Positions 26,741 to 35,306 of a DNA stretch of 64,000 nucleotides are shown piece by piece. Positions within the stretch are counted from its first letter, which is position 1; each line of letters starts with the position of its first letter. The DNA comes from Anaerolineae bacterium UTCFX1. GTDB lineage: Bacteria > Chloroflexota > Anaerolineae > Anaerolineales > Villigracilaceae. The stretch lies in assembly GCA_002050275.1 (NCBI GenBank), contig MWTB01000010.1, positions 19,238 through 83,237 on the forward strand, in the 5' to 3' direction. The notes below the pieces were generated by a model that was not told where the DNA came from, ran no database searches, and saw nothing but the letters and a program-made list of their open reading frames with translations. The position numbers and the translations under genes were made by a program.

Positions 26741-27169
26741 TCATTCTTCATCATCATCTCTGCTCACCGCGCCCGGCTGCTCCACGCTGATCACTTCGCC
26801 ATGCACATTGACGATGATCTTAAAGCCCATCATGCCAAGGTATGCGCACAAATCTTCGGGAATGCCCGTTTGCATGATCTGATCGAATTGCCGCTCCACA
26901 TTTTTCAACTGTTGTCCGATGGCGGCTTTTGTGAACACATCTTCCTGCCCGAGCATTTTGGCGGCTTGTTCTGAGATCAAATCTTCGCTGCCTTTCATCA
27001 TCTCCGCCATTCGGCTCAACACCGCGCGATCCACTTGCGCGGCAGGAATATGCCGGCGGAAGCCAGAATCATCCACAACATAACACGGCTCGTCGCCTAC
27101 GAGCGCCGTTTCAGCGACGCGATCCGCTTCATCGAATACCAAGCCTGCAAAAAGAGGTTGGCGCGGCAT
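26741..27169 (-). CDS. conserved protein of unknown function
   Basis: The product is 142 residues and soluble. LFAGLVFDEADRVAETALVGDEPCYVVDDSGFRRHIPAAQVDRAVL is followed by a helical central part and GIPEDLCAYLGMMGFKIIVNVHGEVISVEQPG. I cannot name a family. Its ATG shares one base with the TAA of the gene before it, so the two are translationally coupled and may work together. Confidence 0.7.
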   Translation of the reverse strand: MPRQPLFAGLVFDEADRVAETALVGDEPCYVVDDSGFRRHIPAAQVDRAVLSRMAEMMKGSEDLISEQAAKMLGQEDVFTKAAIGQQLKNVERQFDQIMQTGIPEDLCAYLGMMGFKIIVNVHGEVISVEQPGAVSRDDDEE

Positions 27170-27750
27170 TAGTTATCCTGCTTTCCTTCCATCGTCGCCA
27201 GCAAAATGCCAGCCGCAATGCCAAGGCGGCGATCCAACAGGCGAGAAACATCCATACTAAAATCGAGATTCAATTCGTACCGGAAGAGATGGAAATTCTG
27301 CCTCAGGTCAGCCACGCGCGCCGCACCAAAGATAATATCGTAATTTTGCGGCAGCCACGAACCGACAACCAACCGTCGCAATAACGCCAGCCCCATGCTG
27401 TCCTCAAAAAGCAAGCCTTTGACGTTATCGTTCTCATCCAATATTTCCCATTCATCGCGCAACAATGAACGCCATCCCTTGCGCCGCAACGCGCCCACTT
27501 TCTGATTCGTCTCCGTATCCACCACGTCGTATGCCGCAGAAAAATCTATGATCTGCCGCGATTTAATGCTCAACACTTCGCGCGTCTTCGATTCATCGGC
27601 ATACACGCGAATATCCTCCTTCCAGCGAAACATCTTCTGTTCGCTAAACATCGCTAACTCGCCCGTCGGATCATAAAAGCGAAGTTTCCCCGTCAATGCC
27701 AGAACTTGACGTTTTAACAAATAGGTCGAATGTTGAAAAATTGGATTCAT
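27169..27750 (-). CDS. LURP-one/scramblase-like (tubby-fold) protein
   Basis: The product is 193 residues. LLKRQVLALTGKLRFYDPTGELAMFSEQKMFRWKEDIRVYADESKTREVLSIKSRQIIDFSAAYDVVD follows the strand pattern of LURP-one-related and phospholipid-scramblase-like proteins, which share the tubby-type beta barrel around one helix. The C-terminal MDVSRLLDRRLGIAAGILLATME would be that hydrophobic central helix. The molecular role of bacterial members is unknown. Confidence 0.75.
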   Translation of the reverse strand: MNPIFQHSTYLLKRQVLALTGKLRFYDPTGELAMFSEQKMFRWKEDIRVYADESKTREVLSIKSRQIIDFSAAYDVVDTETNQKVGALRRKGWRSLLRDEWEILDENDNVKGLLFEDSMGLALLRRLVVGSWLPQNYDIIFGAARVADLRQNFHLFRYELNLDFSMDVSRLLDRRLGIAAGILLATMEGKQDN

Positions 27751-27785
27751 ATCCTCACATAATGACGAAAATTTATCTCGCGCCT

Positions 27786-28811
27786 CTAAAAAATTTGGAC
27801 TCGTGTGCCTTCGCCGGGCAAGTTGAGATACTCGGTCTCAGGCGAGACGTTCGGACTGGTCCAACGATACAGGAATTTCGCGGCGTCTGACGGCAGATTT
27901 ATGCAACCATGACTGCGTGGACGCCCGTAATCATTATGCCAATACGTGCCGTGAAAAGCGTCGCCGTTACCGGTGAAAAACGAACTCCACGGCACGCCAG
28001 GCAAGTCATAGATATTTTCAAGCGCGTCGCCTTGATTCGTCATATGCACCGACGCTCCCTTATGATACGTGCGAAACTCGCCCTTCGGCGTTTCCGTTCC
28101 TTCCGCGCCGCTCGAACAGCGTTGTGAAAATATAAGCGCATCTCCCTCAAACGCCGTAACAAGTTGAGCCGTTAAGTCAATCACGATGCTTTTCGCCTCG
28201 TTCGGCACATCGGACGCAAGCGGAGTCAACTCTTCATCCGGCACAAGCCGCATTGCATGAGAAGGCACGAAAAAGTCTTTTCGAACTTGCGAATCGTAAA
28301 TCTGATACCAAATGCTTTTTTCTTCGCGCGTGACGACGACGCGCTTCACCCAATGCGTAGATTGGTAATACAACCGATAACCGCGCTTAGCGTACACATA
28401 CGGGTCGAGTTTTGTATCTATAAAAGGAACTGTAATCTCGCCTAGCTGCCCCTTTCCGTTCAAGTGAAAATTCGGCTTTTGGTATTCCGTTTTTACGGGC
28501 AACACCCAGCCTGAATAGGTGTATCCTTCGCCGTCGATCTGATACCACACGCTATTGAAGTCGTTGCCGAAATCGCCGTTTTCTTCGACGCCGGTCACAT
28601 TGACAATATTATCTTTTCCGAAGCGATGAATCTTCTTTGCGTTGAAACTTGGCGCGTCGTAGAGCGGAATGCCGCTGATAGTCATACATCCCTGCGAGAC
28701 GGAGTTTTCGGTCAGCGCCCGGGCAATCTTCAAATCTTTCAACGCCAAAGCAAGCGTTCCCGCGCTTATCAATTTGAGGAAATCACGACGTGTGAGTTGT
28801 GAATCGAACAT
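27786..28811 (-). CDS. L,D-transpeptidase (YkuD), Tat-exported, first of three
   Basis: The product is 341 residues. The N-terminus SQLTRRDFLKLISAGTLALALKDL is a twin-arginine signal. The middle part has SH3-like repeats (VWYQIDGEGYTYSGWVLPV). The C-terminal YkuD domain carries HGTYWHNDYGRPRSHGCINL with the catalytic Cys in SHGCxN and its His. The enzyme makes 3-3 cross-links in peptidoglycan, or attaches proteins to it, outside the membrane. Two further YkuD genes follow upstream on the same strand. Confidence 0.9.
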   Translation of the reverse strand: MFDSQLTRRDFLKLISAGTLALALKDLKIARALTENSVSQGCMTISGIPLYDAPSFNAKKIHRFGKDNIVNVTGVEENGDFGNDFNSVWYQIDGEGYTYSGWVLPVKTEYQKPNFHLNGKGQLGEITVPFIDTKLDPYVYAKRGYRLYYQSTHWVKRVVVTREEKSIWYQIYDSQVRKDFFVPSHAMRLVPDEELTPLASDVPNEAKSIVIDLTAQLVTAFEGDALIFSQRCSSGAEGTETPKGEFRTYHKGASVHMTNQGDALENIYDLPGVPWSSFFTGNGDAFHGTYWHNDYGRPRSHGCINLPSDAAKFLYRWTSPNVSPETEYLNLPGEGTRVQIF

Positions 28812-28863
28812 GCTGTAAGTGTAACTGGAAAATCGAGGCTTCGGCTGCGCTATTATCTTTCTC

Positions 28864-29877
28864 TTACACTTCGATTTCCACCCTCGTGCCGACGCGACCG
28901 TATATTAATTCCTTCTCTAACGAAACCGTAGGAATCGTCCAGCGATAGAGCCACTTCGCGGCTTGCGCAGTCATATTGATGCAACCATGACTGCGCGGAC
29001 GCCCATAATCATTATGCCAATACGTGCCATGAAAGGATATGCCATTCTCTTTGATATAGATCACCCACGGCACGCCGGGCAGATCGAATCCGCTGGCGGC
29101 AAGATCGCCCGCCGCCATGTGCCGCGTCGGACGTTTATGATAAGTAATGTATTCGCCAACGGGCGTCGTATACGTTCCGCTCCGCAAACGCCCCCCGGTA
29201 GAAACGCGCGTCGCATAGACGAGTCGGTTACGTTCGTACGCCATCATCAACTGTCCGCTCAAGTTCACTTTGACAAGTTTCTCCGCGTTGGGAACATCAG
29301 AAGAAAGCGGGGCAAGTTCCCCCTCGGAAAGGAGGCGAATGTACTTGCCCGGCGCGTAATACTGCCGATTAAACTTATCGTCCAGCAGCGCGTACCAGAT
29401 CTGTCCGTCCATTGGGTTGATCGCGCTGGCAGTCACCCAATGCGTCGACTCGTAATACAACCGATAAACAACTTCGGAAGCCGTGTCCGCTTCCAAGTGC
29501 GCATCGGCAAACGGGACGCTAACCTCGCCCAATGCGCCCGCAAGCGAGATCGCCCGCGGCTCGTTGAGGATCGTCCTCACCGGCTGAACGCTCCCTGAAT
29601 AGACATAGCCGTCATTCTCGACCTGATACCAGACACGGTTGTACGCGCTTTCATCGTCGTCAACGGTAGTATTTGTGATCGGAACAATAAGATCGCGCCA
29701 ATAAGCTTTCTTGCGTCCCGATTTTCTATTCGGTTCTTGATATGACCAGATCAATGAATCAACGATCCGCCCTTGAATAACGCCGGCGTTGTCCCCAAAC
29801 AACGACAAACGAGGCAACGCCGCCCCAAGCATACTATAGCCGCTTAATTTTAAGAAATCGCGCCGAGATATTTTCAT
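28864..29877 (-). CDS. L,D-transpeptidase (YkuD), Tat-exported, second of three
   Basis: The product is 337 residues from the ATG at 29877, which places the twin-arginine motif (KISRRDFLKLSG) at the very N-terminus; a TTG lies seven codons before. The layout is as in the neighbour: SH3-like region (VWYQVENDGYVYSGSVQPV), then YkuD with HGTYWHNDYGRPRSHGCINM. The strong similarity to the next gene downstream shows a tandem duplication. Both should be exported folded by Tat. Confidence 0.9.
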   Translation of the reverse strand: MKISRRDFLKLSGYSMLGAALPRLSLFGDNAGVIQGRIVDSLIWSYQEPNRKSGRKKAYWRDLIVPITNTTVDDDESAYNRVWYQVENDGYVYSGSVQPVRTILNEPRAISLAGALGEVSVPFADAHLEADTASEVVYRLYYESTHWVTASAINPMDGQIWYALLDDKFNRQYYAPGKYIRLLSEGELAPLSSDVPNAEKLVKVNLSGQLMMAYERNRLVYATRVSTGGRLRSGTYTTPVGEYITYHKRPTRHMAAGDLAASGFDLPGVPWVIYIKENGISFHGTYWHNDYGRPRSHGCINMTAQAAKWLYRWTIPTVSLEKELIYGRVGTRVEIEV

Positions 29878-29950
29878 CGCTTTTTTGAACTGCAACAAAC
29901 GCGCAGTTCGCCAAGAAATTTCTTAAGGTCGTCTTTTGCGGTTAAAAACC

Positions 29951-31165
29951 TTAATAATGCACATTCACCACAGTGCCTTCAGACGCCCAGTAATACAGCC
30001 ATTCGGCGTCGGGAATCGAAAGGTTCACGCATCCGTGACTCATCGGCGTGCCAAAGTTGCTATGCCAGTATGTGCCGTGCAAACCATAACCTTTATAGAA
30101 ATACATCGTATACGGTACATCGGGCAGGTAATAGCCCGGACCTGACATGTCGGTTTTTCTGAGTTTGATCCAAATTTTGAATTTGCCGGTAACCGTCGGC
30201 GTCATCGAAGTTCCCGTCGAAACAAGAAACGAATTAACGATCGCGTCGCCTTCATAGGCATAGACCATTTGATTCGTTAAATCTACATCGATCCAGCGAA
30301 CGCCGCCGCGCGTTCCGGCGGATGCCGTCGGAGCGGCAGGAGGCGCGACTGTCGGTGGGATATAAACGCTAGTTGGCGTATCCGCTACGATTTCCATCGC
30401 GAGAATGCCCGGCGTTTCGGTCGCCATTGGAACGTTCGTCGGCTCATCAGTCGGAATCGCAGTGGGTGATGTGACCGGCGTCGGAGTTGGCGCGGCTGGG
30501 CTTGAAAGCGGCGTCTCCGTCGCTGGAACTGGAAGCGGCGTTTCAGTCGCCGGGAGCGTTGTTGCAGTTTGTTGCGTCATCGCCGAACCCGCATTAAGCG
30601 GCGTCACGGTCGGTTTTGCGATTTCCGCGGAAGCCCATAGCGTCTCCTGCGCAGCGACAGGCGGCGCAACGCCGCGGTCAATGATCGAGGCAAAGGATAA
30701 GTTAGAAAAAGCGGACCATGCAACAAAAACGATGGCAACGCACGCCAGTAAACTTAACGCGCCTCCGTATAGAAGCAAGCGACGCTTTCCGCTTGATGCG
30801 GCGGGCGATTTTTCTAACTCTATTTTAGGCGAGACGGGACGAACGCTTGAACGCGCAACGCCGCTGGAGGAAATTTCCACGCGGTCGGGTTTGCGATGCG
30901 CTTGCTGTAATCTTCCGTTCGTCCATGCTACGGCTTGATGAGCGCGAGAGCTATTGGGGTTAAGTTCCAGCGCTTTTTTTGCGTAGGCAAGCGCGTCATC
31001 CGGGTTCGAATCGGAGGCGGCGAGAATCAGCCAAGCGTCTTCCAGGTCTGGCGCAGCAAGAGCGGCTTGTTCGCCCAACGTTTGCGCGGCGTTTTTATCG
31101 CCGCGCAACAAGGCTTGCCGAGCCTGTTCCACCCATTCATGCACATTAGAGAACTCTGGATTCAT
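29951..31165 (-). CDS. L,D-transpeptidase with cytoplasmic TPR and membrane anchor, third of three
   Basis: The product is 404 residues. The N-terminal 90 residues are TPR-like (QARQALLRGDKNAAQTLGEQAALAAP, ALAYAKKALELNPNSSRAHQAVA). A single membrane helix follows (LLLYGGALSLLACVAIVFVAW), then about 110 residues of Thr/Pro/Ala linker, then YkuD with HGTYWHSNFGTPMSHGCVNL and the catalytic Cys. Unlike its two neighbours it is membrane-anchored and puts a protein-binding domain in the cytoplasm. A TATAAT box lies at 31188-31193. Confidence 0.88.
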   Translation of the reverse strand: MNPEFSNVHEWVEQARQALLRGDKNAAQTLGEQAALAAPDLEDAWLILAASDSNPDDALAYAKKALELNPNSSRAHQAVAWTNGRLQQAHRKPDRVEISSSGVARSSVRPVSPKIELEKSPAASSGKRRLLLYGGALSLLACVAIVFVAWSAFSNLSFASIIDRGVAPPVAAQETLWASAEIAKPTVTPLNAGSAMTQQTATTLPATETPLPVPATETPLSSPAAPTPTPVTSPTAIPTDEPTNVPMATETPGILAMEIVADTPTSVYIPPTVAPPAAPTASAGTRGGVRWIDVDLTNQMVYAYEGDAIVNSFLVSTGTSMTPTVTGKFKIWIKLRKTDMSGPGYYLPDVPYTMYFYKGYGLHGTYWHSNFGTPMSHGCVNLSIPDAEWLYYWASEGTVVNVHY

Positions 31166-31563
31166 TGCATCGTTTCCGATAGGTCAAATTATATTCGCTT
31201 AGATGTATTCCTGCTGCTCGATTGTACCGCTGAAATCGTTGAAACAACAGACTTTATCCTCAAGGGTCGTGGTTTCCCCAAAATGTGGATTTCAGATTTT
31301 CTCGTTACAGAATTTGCAGATACACAGGTTTCTCCGTTTTTTATGGAGAATTTTATGTTATCTGCGCGATCTGTGCGCAGAAGTTAACTTGTATAAAACA
31401 ATAAGGGAAAGCAATGCTTAGCAGGCGCGACTTTTGTAAAGTCAGGCGTTCGGCAACTTCGGTCTTATATGGCTAAGCGCAGTTCACACAATTTTGAGAA
31501 AACAACTTGCAAAGACCGACGCCAGCGGTTTTCGCTGGCATCAAAACAACAATCGTTCTCTGT
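31166..31563. other. 398-bp intergenic region without a supported gene
   Basis: The left end holds the TATAAT of the third L,D-transpeptidase gene. A seven-bp hairpin (GCCAGCG/CGCTGGC, 31521-31539, loop GTTTT) lies 24 bases after the lipoprotein stop but lacks a T-run. Short frames here have no ribosome-binding site or recognisable product. Confidence 0.6.
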
Positions 31564-31986
31564 TCATGGCAGCTTTTCCAGTTTGAAATCCAGCTTCGTT
31601 GTCTCGCCTTCTTTGACGACAACTTCCAAACTTAACTCTTTGTATCCTTCTTTCATTGCCGACAGAGTAAACGTTCCCGCTGGAAGATGCCATGTGTATT
31701 TCCCGTCTTCCCCGCTCAATACAAGAATCTCCGGAACGCCGACAACGCTTTTAGTCACTGCAATGCCCGCTTCAGCTAACGGGTTGCCATCCAAATCAGT
31801 GACTATCCCGCTGACCTGCGTACGCTCGCTCTGCGTCGCAGGCGTCACGACATCGTCGTTAGAAACTGGGACGTCCTCGCCTGCGCAGCCCGCCAGCAAC
31901 AAATATACGACTCCCAAGCCGACAATTAGAGATAGCCGACTGCCTCGTCGAAATACAGAATGAGCGCTTATACGATTGATGGACAT
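31564..31986 (-). CDS. lipoprotein with a carboxypeptidase-regulatory-like domain
   Basis: The product is 140 residues from the ATG at 31986 (AGGAGG upstream; a GTG precedes it directly). The signal ends in lipobox LLLAGC. One Ig-like CarboxypepD_reg domain follows: VSGIVTDLDGNPLAEAGIAV, SGEDGKYTWHLPAGTFTLSAMKEGYKE, ending in a strand with KLDFKLEKL. Such domains are extracellular adhesion or carbohydrate-contact modules. It lies 75 bases after the secreted protease gene, with a strong hairpin in between. Confidence 0.8.
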   Translation of the reverse strand: MSINRISAHSVFRRGSRLSLIVGLGVVYLLLAGCAGEDVPVSNDDVVTPATQSERTQVSGIVTDLDGNPLAEAGIAVTKSVVGVPEILVLSGEDGKYTWHLPAGTFTLSAMKEGYKELSLEVVVKEGETTKLDFKLEKLP

Positions 31987-32002
31987 CACAGCCTCCTGAT
32001 TG

Positions 32003-32036
32003 CCCCTCCCAGCCGTCTGTTGGGCGGCTGGGAGGG
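32003..32036. repeat. 13-bp GC-rich hairpin between protease and lipoprotein genes
   Basis: Arms CCCCTCCCAGCCG and CGGCTGGGAGGGG have an 8-base loop. No T-run follows on the minus strand, so it may be an mRNA-stabilising or attenuating hairpin rather than a complete terminator. Confidence 0.7.
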
Positions 32037-32061
32037 GCTTGCCTAATTTATACGGAATATA

Positions 32062-33027
32062 CTACGGGTAGGAAGCGGCATTCCAGGCTTTAAGGTTATC
32101 AAAGACAACTTTTCGGATGCGGGTGGCGCTGTTCCCAAAGTATGGGCTTAAGCTGGTGCCATAGGTGTGGATGCCGACGCCGTAATAGCATTTCTTAGTG
32201 CATCCATCGCCGGTCCACTGATGATAAAGCGGCGAGCCGCTCTGACCGCCATAGGTATCAATGTTGTACCATAAGCGATAAGTGTTGGCCTGCGTAATGG
32301 GGCCGCTCATAAACCATTGCGTTCCCGCACGCTTATCGCCGGGATAGCCATTGATTTTGAAATTGCCCGGATAGACTTTGCTTTGCTGCCAGCGAAAGCC
32401 AAACCACCCGACATTATCTCCCAAGGGGGCATTGGTCTGGATTGCGGCATAGTCAAAGGCGGAGTCGTGCCTCGAAGTCCATCCCGATACGCTAAAGAGT
32501 CTATACGCAGTGGTAGAACCGTAAGGGGCAATTGTTCCATTACGGGCTGGGAAGATCTTAATTGAAGTAGCCCATTGATCGGTATTAATATCATAGACAC
32601 AGTGACCAGCGGTAGCGACAGTTCGGCGTCCAATAAACCAGCCAGTGCATGTCCCCGAACCGCTTGGGAAAGTCACAACCAAATGAACAATCGCTCGATT
32701 AGGAAATGTAGTGGTGGGATTTTGTCTGCGCCGCCCATCTACGCCGATAACTGATTCAGGAAGTCCGCCATCCAAAGGAGGAAGGCTTAAATATTCTTTA
32801 GGGATTGTAACGCCCGATTCGGCGAGTTTGCCATCTCCGGCGTATGGCGCCGAGGAAGTGGCTGAAGACTCTCCCGGTAACGGGAGAACGCCAGCTATGT
32901 TGGAAACAGTGGTGTCGGGGTCGGTTGCAAATTCCTGAGCGTTGACAGCTCCGGTTGACAAACTGCTGCTCGCAATTACAGCCAAAATGGTGATGGCTAG
33001 CAAAGCGAGATTGATTTTCCGTTTCAT
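32062..33027 (-). CDS. secreted trypsin-like (V8/glutamyl endopeptidase-like) serine protease
   Basis: The product is 321 residues, with AGGAG seven bases before the ATG. A signal peptide (KINLALLAITILAVIASSSLSTGAVNA) precedes about 80 residues of propeptide. The protease domain has the full triad: His in VATAGHCVYD, Asp in SAFDYAAIQ and Ser in YGGQSGSPLY. TWFIG-type strands and a C-terminal pair of Cys (GCTKKCYYG) suggest a disulfide. The V8-like layout suggests cleavage after Glu, but the specificity pocket cannot be settled by eye. Confidence 0.9.
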   Translation of the reverse strand: MKRKINLALLAITILAVIASSSLSTGAVNAQEFATDPDTTVSNIAGVLPLPGESSATSSAPYAGDGKLAESGVTIPKEYLSLPPLDGGLPESVIGVDGRRRQNPTTTFPNRAIVHLVVTFPSGSGTCTGWFIGRRTVATAGHCVYDINTDQWATSIKIFPARNGTIAPYGSTTAYRLFSVSGWTSRHDSAFDYAAIQTNAPLGDNVGWFGFRWQQSKVYPGNFKINGYPGDKRAGTQWFMSGPITQANTYRLWYNIDTYGGQSGSPLYHQWTGDGCTKKCYYGVGIHTYGTSLSPYFGNSATRIRKVVFDNLKAWNAASYP

Positions 33028-33304
33028 CTTAATGCTCCTTTTTAAGATAGTACAAAACGATTTACTCTCAGAATATTATTTTAATTCTTCTATGAAAGAT
33101 TATTATTGTATCATTCGCCTCCAGTCGGTTAAGGATGACCGCTCAAGATCAATTAGCGGGGGATATGCAACAATTCCAAAATATCCTTAACGCCGTCGCC
33201 CTTAAATGACCTTATCATGTCGCTATTCTAGCATGTCATTATAATTCTCAGGGAGTACTTAAGTACCTGAAATTAATGGCGCTCGCTGAGGAGGGGGGCG
33301 TTTC

Positions 33305-34069
33305 TCACGGCGTCAAGTTGGGAATGGGAGTCGATTCGATATTCTCATTGTTGGCGAAACATAAAATGCCGTCAACAATACCCGCGGCGACTTGGTCGGT
33401 ATTCTTCGTGAGGATCTCACGGTCGAGGTTGAGAAATCCGGTTTCAATAATGGCGGCAACCGTGCTGGGATCAATTTCACGGAAGGCATGATATTCGCGC
33501 ATGTCGGAAGTAATGCTGCCGGCATGGAAAGTGAGCCTCGTCATCTTCTGATAGCGATCTACAAGGCAAGCGGTAAGGCGGTTGGCGCGATTAACATCGT
33601 TCGTATTGAGCGCGGCAGCTACCTTGAAGCCGGTCGCTCCATCGTTAACGTATTCGCACGAATCGTTGTGAATGGAAACGATCGCTAGCGCGCGATAGCC
33701 GTTGAGGCGCGTGTCAAACTCATTCAGCAAATCAACTTGATAGCCCGCCTGCTGAAGCTGTTGTTCAACAATGGCGGCGATCTTGAGGTTTACATCCGCT
33801 TCAGTGAGCGTAACGTTGCCGGCGCCGTCTACGCATGCCGCGCCCGAATCATTGCCCAAATGTCCTGCCACAATTCCAATGCGCGCCTGCGGTTTGACCG
33901 TTTGAGAGGCGACGCTTTCAACCTGCGGGGTGAGCAACAGGCTAAGGCGTTCATAGAAATTCTTGTTCGCCACCCCTTGCGAAGGCAGCGCGGTAAATAG
34001 CGTCGCAAGCAAGATCGCGACGCCGATCGTCGTCTGTAAAATGCGCGTCGGGCGGGGCGCAGGATTCAT
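33305..34069 (-). CDS. N-acetylmuramoyl-L-alanine amidase (Amidase_3)
   Basis: The product is 254 residues from the ATG at 34069. A signal or anchor segment (LQTTIGVAILLATLFTALP) is followed by a short linker. The Amidase_3 zinc site is complete: His in VAGHLGNDSGAAC, Glu in LTEADVNLKIA, His in VSIHNDSC and the catalytic Glu in AAIIETGFLN. The enzyme cleaves the amide between MurNAc and the stem peptide outside the membrane. The family's usual GHGG is here GHLG. Confidence 0.88.
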   Translation of the reverse strand: MNPAPRPTRILQTTIGVAILLATLFTALPSQGVANKNFYERLSLLLTPQVESVASQTVKPQARIGIVAGHLGNDSGAACVDGAGNVTLTEADVNLKIAAIVEQQLQQAGYQVDLLNEFDTRLNGYRALAIVSIHNDSCEYVNDGATGFKVAAALNTNDVNRANRLTACLVDRYQKMTRLTFHAGSITSDMREYHAFREIDPSTVAAIIETGFLNLDREILTKNTDQVAAGIVDGILCFANNENIESTPIPNLTP

Positions 34070-34076
34070 GGCGGCA

Positions 34077-34105
34077 ATAGTACCTGCGAAAGAATTAACT
34101 TGCAA
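34077..34105 (-). promoter_or_regulatory. promoter of the amidase gene, likely leaderless
   Basis: -35 TTGCAA (34100-34105), 17-bp spacer, -10 TACTAT (34077-34082), then seven bases to the ATG at 34069. Confidence 0.6.
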
Positions 34106-34179
34106 GGGAGACGCGACGAACTCCCTGTCTTGACTTGCCTCTGTCGCGCCGTTATGATAAAACGTCAATTGGAGAATTC

Positions 34180-34674
34180 ATGAGCTTAGACCCCGAACAA
34201 CTGCGGCGCGCTATGCGCGCCTGGACCAGCGGCGTGACTATCGTCACTGCCGCACACAAAGACGAACGTCACGGTATGACCGTAAATTCTTTTACGTCCA
34301 TTTCACTTGACCCGCCCATCGTCTGCTTGACGATGAAACGCACATCGCGCACGCACGATCTAGTCGAGCGTTCAGGCGAGTTTGCGCTGACGGTTCTATC
34401 TGACGCGCAGCAGGAAATTTCAGACCGGTTCGCCGGTAAATCTCCCGATCTTTACAATCGCTTCGAGGGGCTCGAAACAGAAACGCTCGGACTCAACGCG
34501 CCTTTGATCAAGGGCGGGCTGGCATATTTCAACTGCCGCGTCATCAGCGCGCAACCGATTGGAGAAAACACGCTGTTTCTTGCCGAAGTGATCGCGGCAA
34601 AAGAAGCAAACGCCGACAATCCGCTGGTATATCACAACCGCATGTTCTGGAAATTGGATTCGCCATCGTCATAA
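34180..34674 (+). CDS. flavin reductase family protein
   Basis: The product is 164 residues from the ATG at 34180 with TTGGAGA upstream. LRRAMRAWTSGVTIVTAAHKDERHGMTVNSFTSISLDPPIVCLTMKRTSRTHDLV is the FMN-binding split-barrel signature of flavin reductase-like proteins. GGLAYFNCRVISAQPIGENTLFLAEVIAA completes the domain. It reduces FMN or FAD with NAD(P)H, usually for a partner monooxygenase; none is adjacent. Confidence 0.9.
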   Translation: MSLDPEQLRRAMRAWTSGVTIVTAAHKDERHGMTVNSFTSISLDPPIVCLTMKRTSRTHDLVERSGEFALTVLSDAQQEISDRFAGKSPDLYNRFEGLETETLGLNAPLIKGGLAYFNCRVISAQPIGENTLFLAEVIAAKEANADNPLVYHNRMFWKLDSPSS

Positions 34675-34722
34675 CTTCCTAAGTTTACGAGCGCGCGTCT
34701 TAAAGAGAAAGGAAAAAATCGT

Positions 34723-35292
34723 ATGCAAGATAAGCTTTCTCTCGAAGAACGACAGACTCTCCTCCGCCTTGCGCGCGAGGCGATAACTCAACGCGTGAAA
34801 GGCGAAAAGTTGCCGCCGTTGGATGTATCGTCGCTGCCGCAGCGCTTACGCGAACTTGGCGCCGCGTTCGTCACGCTCACCATTCACGGAAAGTTGCGTG
34901 GGTGCGTTGGCGCGCTGGAGGCATACCAACCGTTGGCAAACGATGCGCGCAAACATGCCGTCGCTGCGGCGCTGGAAGATCCGCGTTTCTCGCCTGTTGA
35001 AGAGCGCGAGCTAGAAATGATCCAGATCGAAATTTCGCGCCTCACAAATCCGATTCCGCTCGATTATACAGACGCGGACGATCTTCTCTCCAAACTACGA
35101 CCGCATATAGACGGCGTTATCCTGCGCGATCGATCTCGCCGTGCCACATTCTTGCCGCAAGTTTGGAAGACGATTCCCGACCAGGCAGAATTTCTTAATC
35201 AACTCTGTCTAAAAATGGGGTTAAACGAAACTAGCTGGCGGACAAACCATCTCGAAGCGCTCATATATCAAGTGGAAGAATTTCATGAGTAG
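34723..35292 (+). CDS. AMMECR1-domain protein (AmmeMemoRadiSam protein A)
   Basis: The product is 189 residues. The AMMECR1 core is present: GAAFVTLTIHGKLRGCVGALEAYQPLANDARKHAVAAALEDPRFSPV, with the invariant LRGCxG. EISRLTNPIPL and GVILRDRSRRATFLPQVW follow. In many bacteria this protein is encoded beside a Memo protein and a radical SAM protein; neither partner is in this window. The biochemical role is unknown. AAAGGA lies upstream. Confidence 0.88.
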   Translation: MQDKLSLEERQTLLRLAREAITQRVKGEKLPPLDVSSLPQRLRELGAAFVTLTIHGKLRGCVGALEAYQPLANDARKHAVAAALEDPRFSPVEERELEMIQIEISRLTNPIPLDYTDADDLLSKLRPHIDGVILRDRSRRATFLPQVWKTIPDQAEFLNQLCLKMGLNETSWRTNHLEALIYQVEEFHE

Positions 35293-35306
35293 GGTAAAAT
35301 CAGCGC

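Noticed and set aside
30405..30938. Plus-strand frame rich in VGVGV
   Set aside because: It is the antisense of the Thr/Pro linker of the third L,D-transpeptidase; low complexity, no ribosome-binding site.
35300..35306. Leaderless promoter for the TPR gene (TAAAAT six bases before ATG)
   Set aside because: The box overlaps the 3' end of the AMMECR1 gene by composition (GGGTAAAATC after its stop) and no -35 is visible; kept out of the list of good cases.
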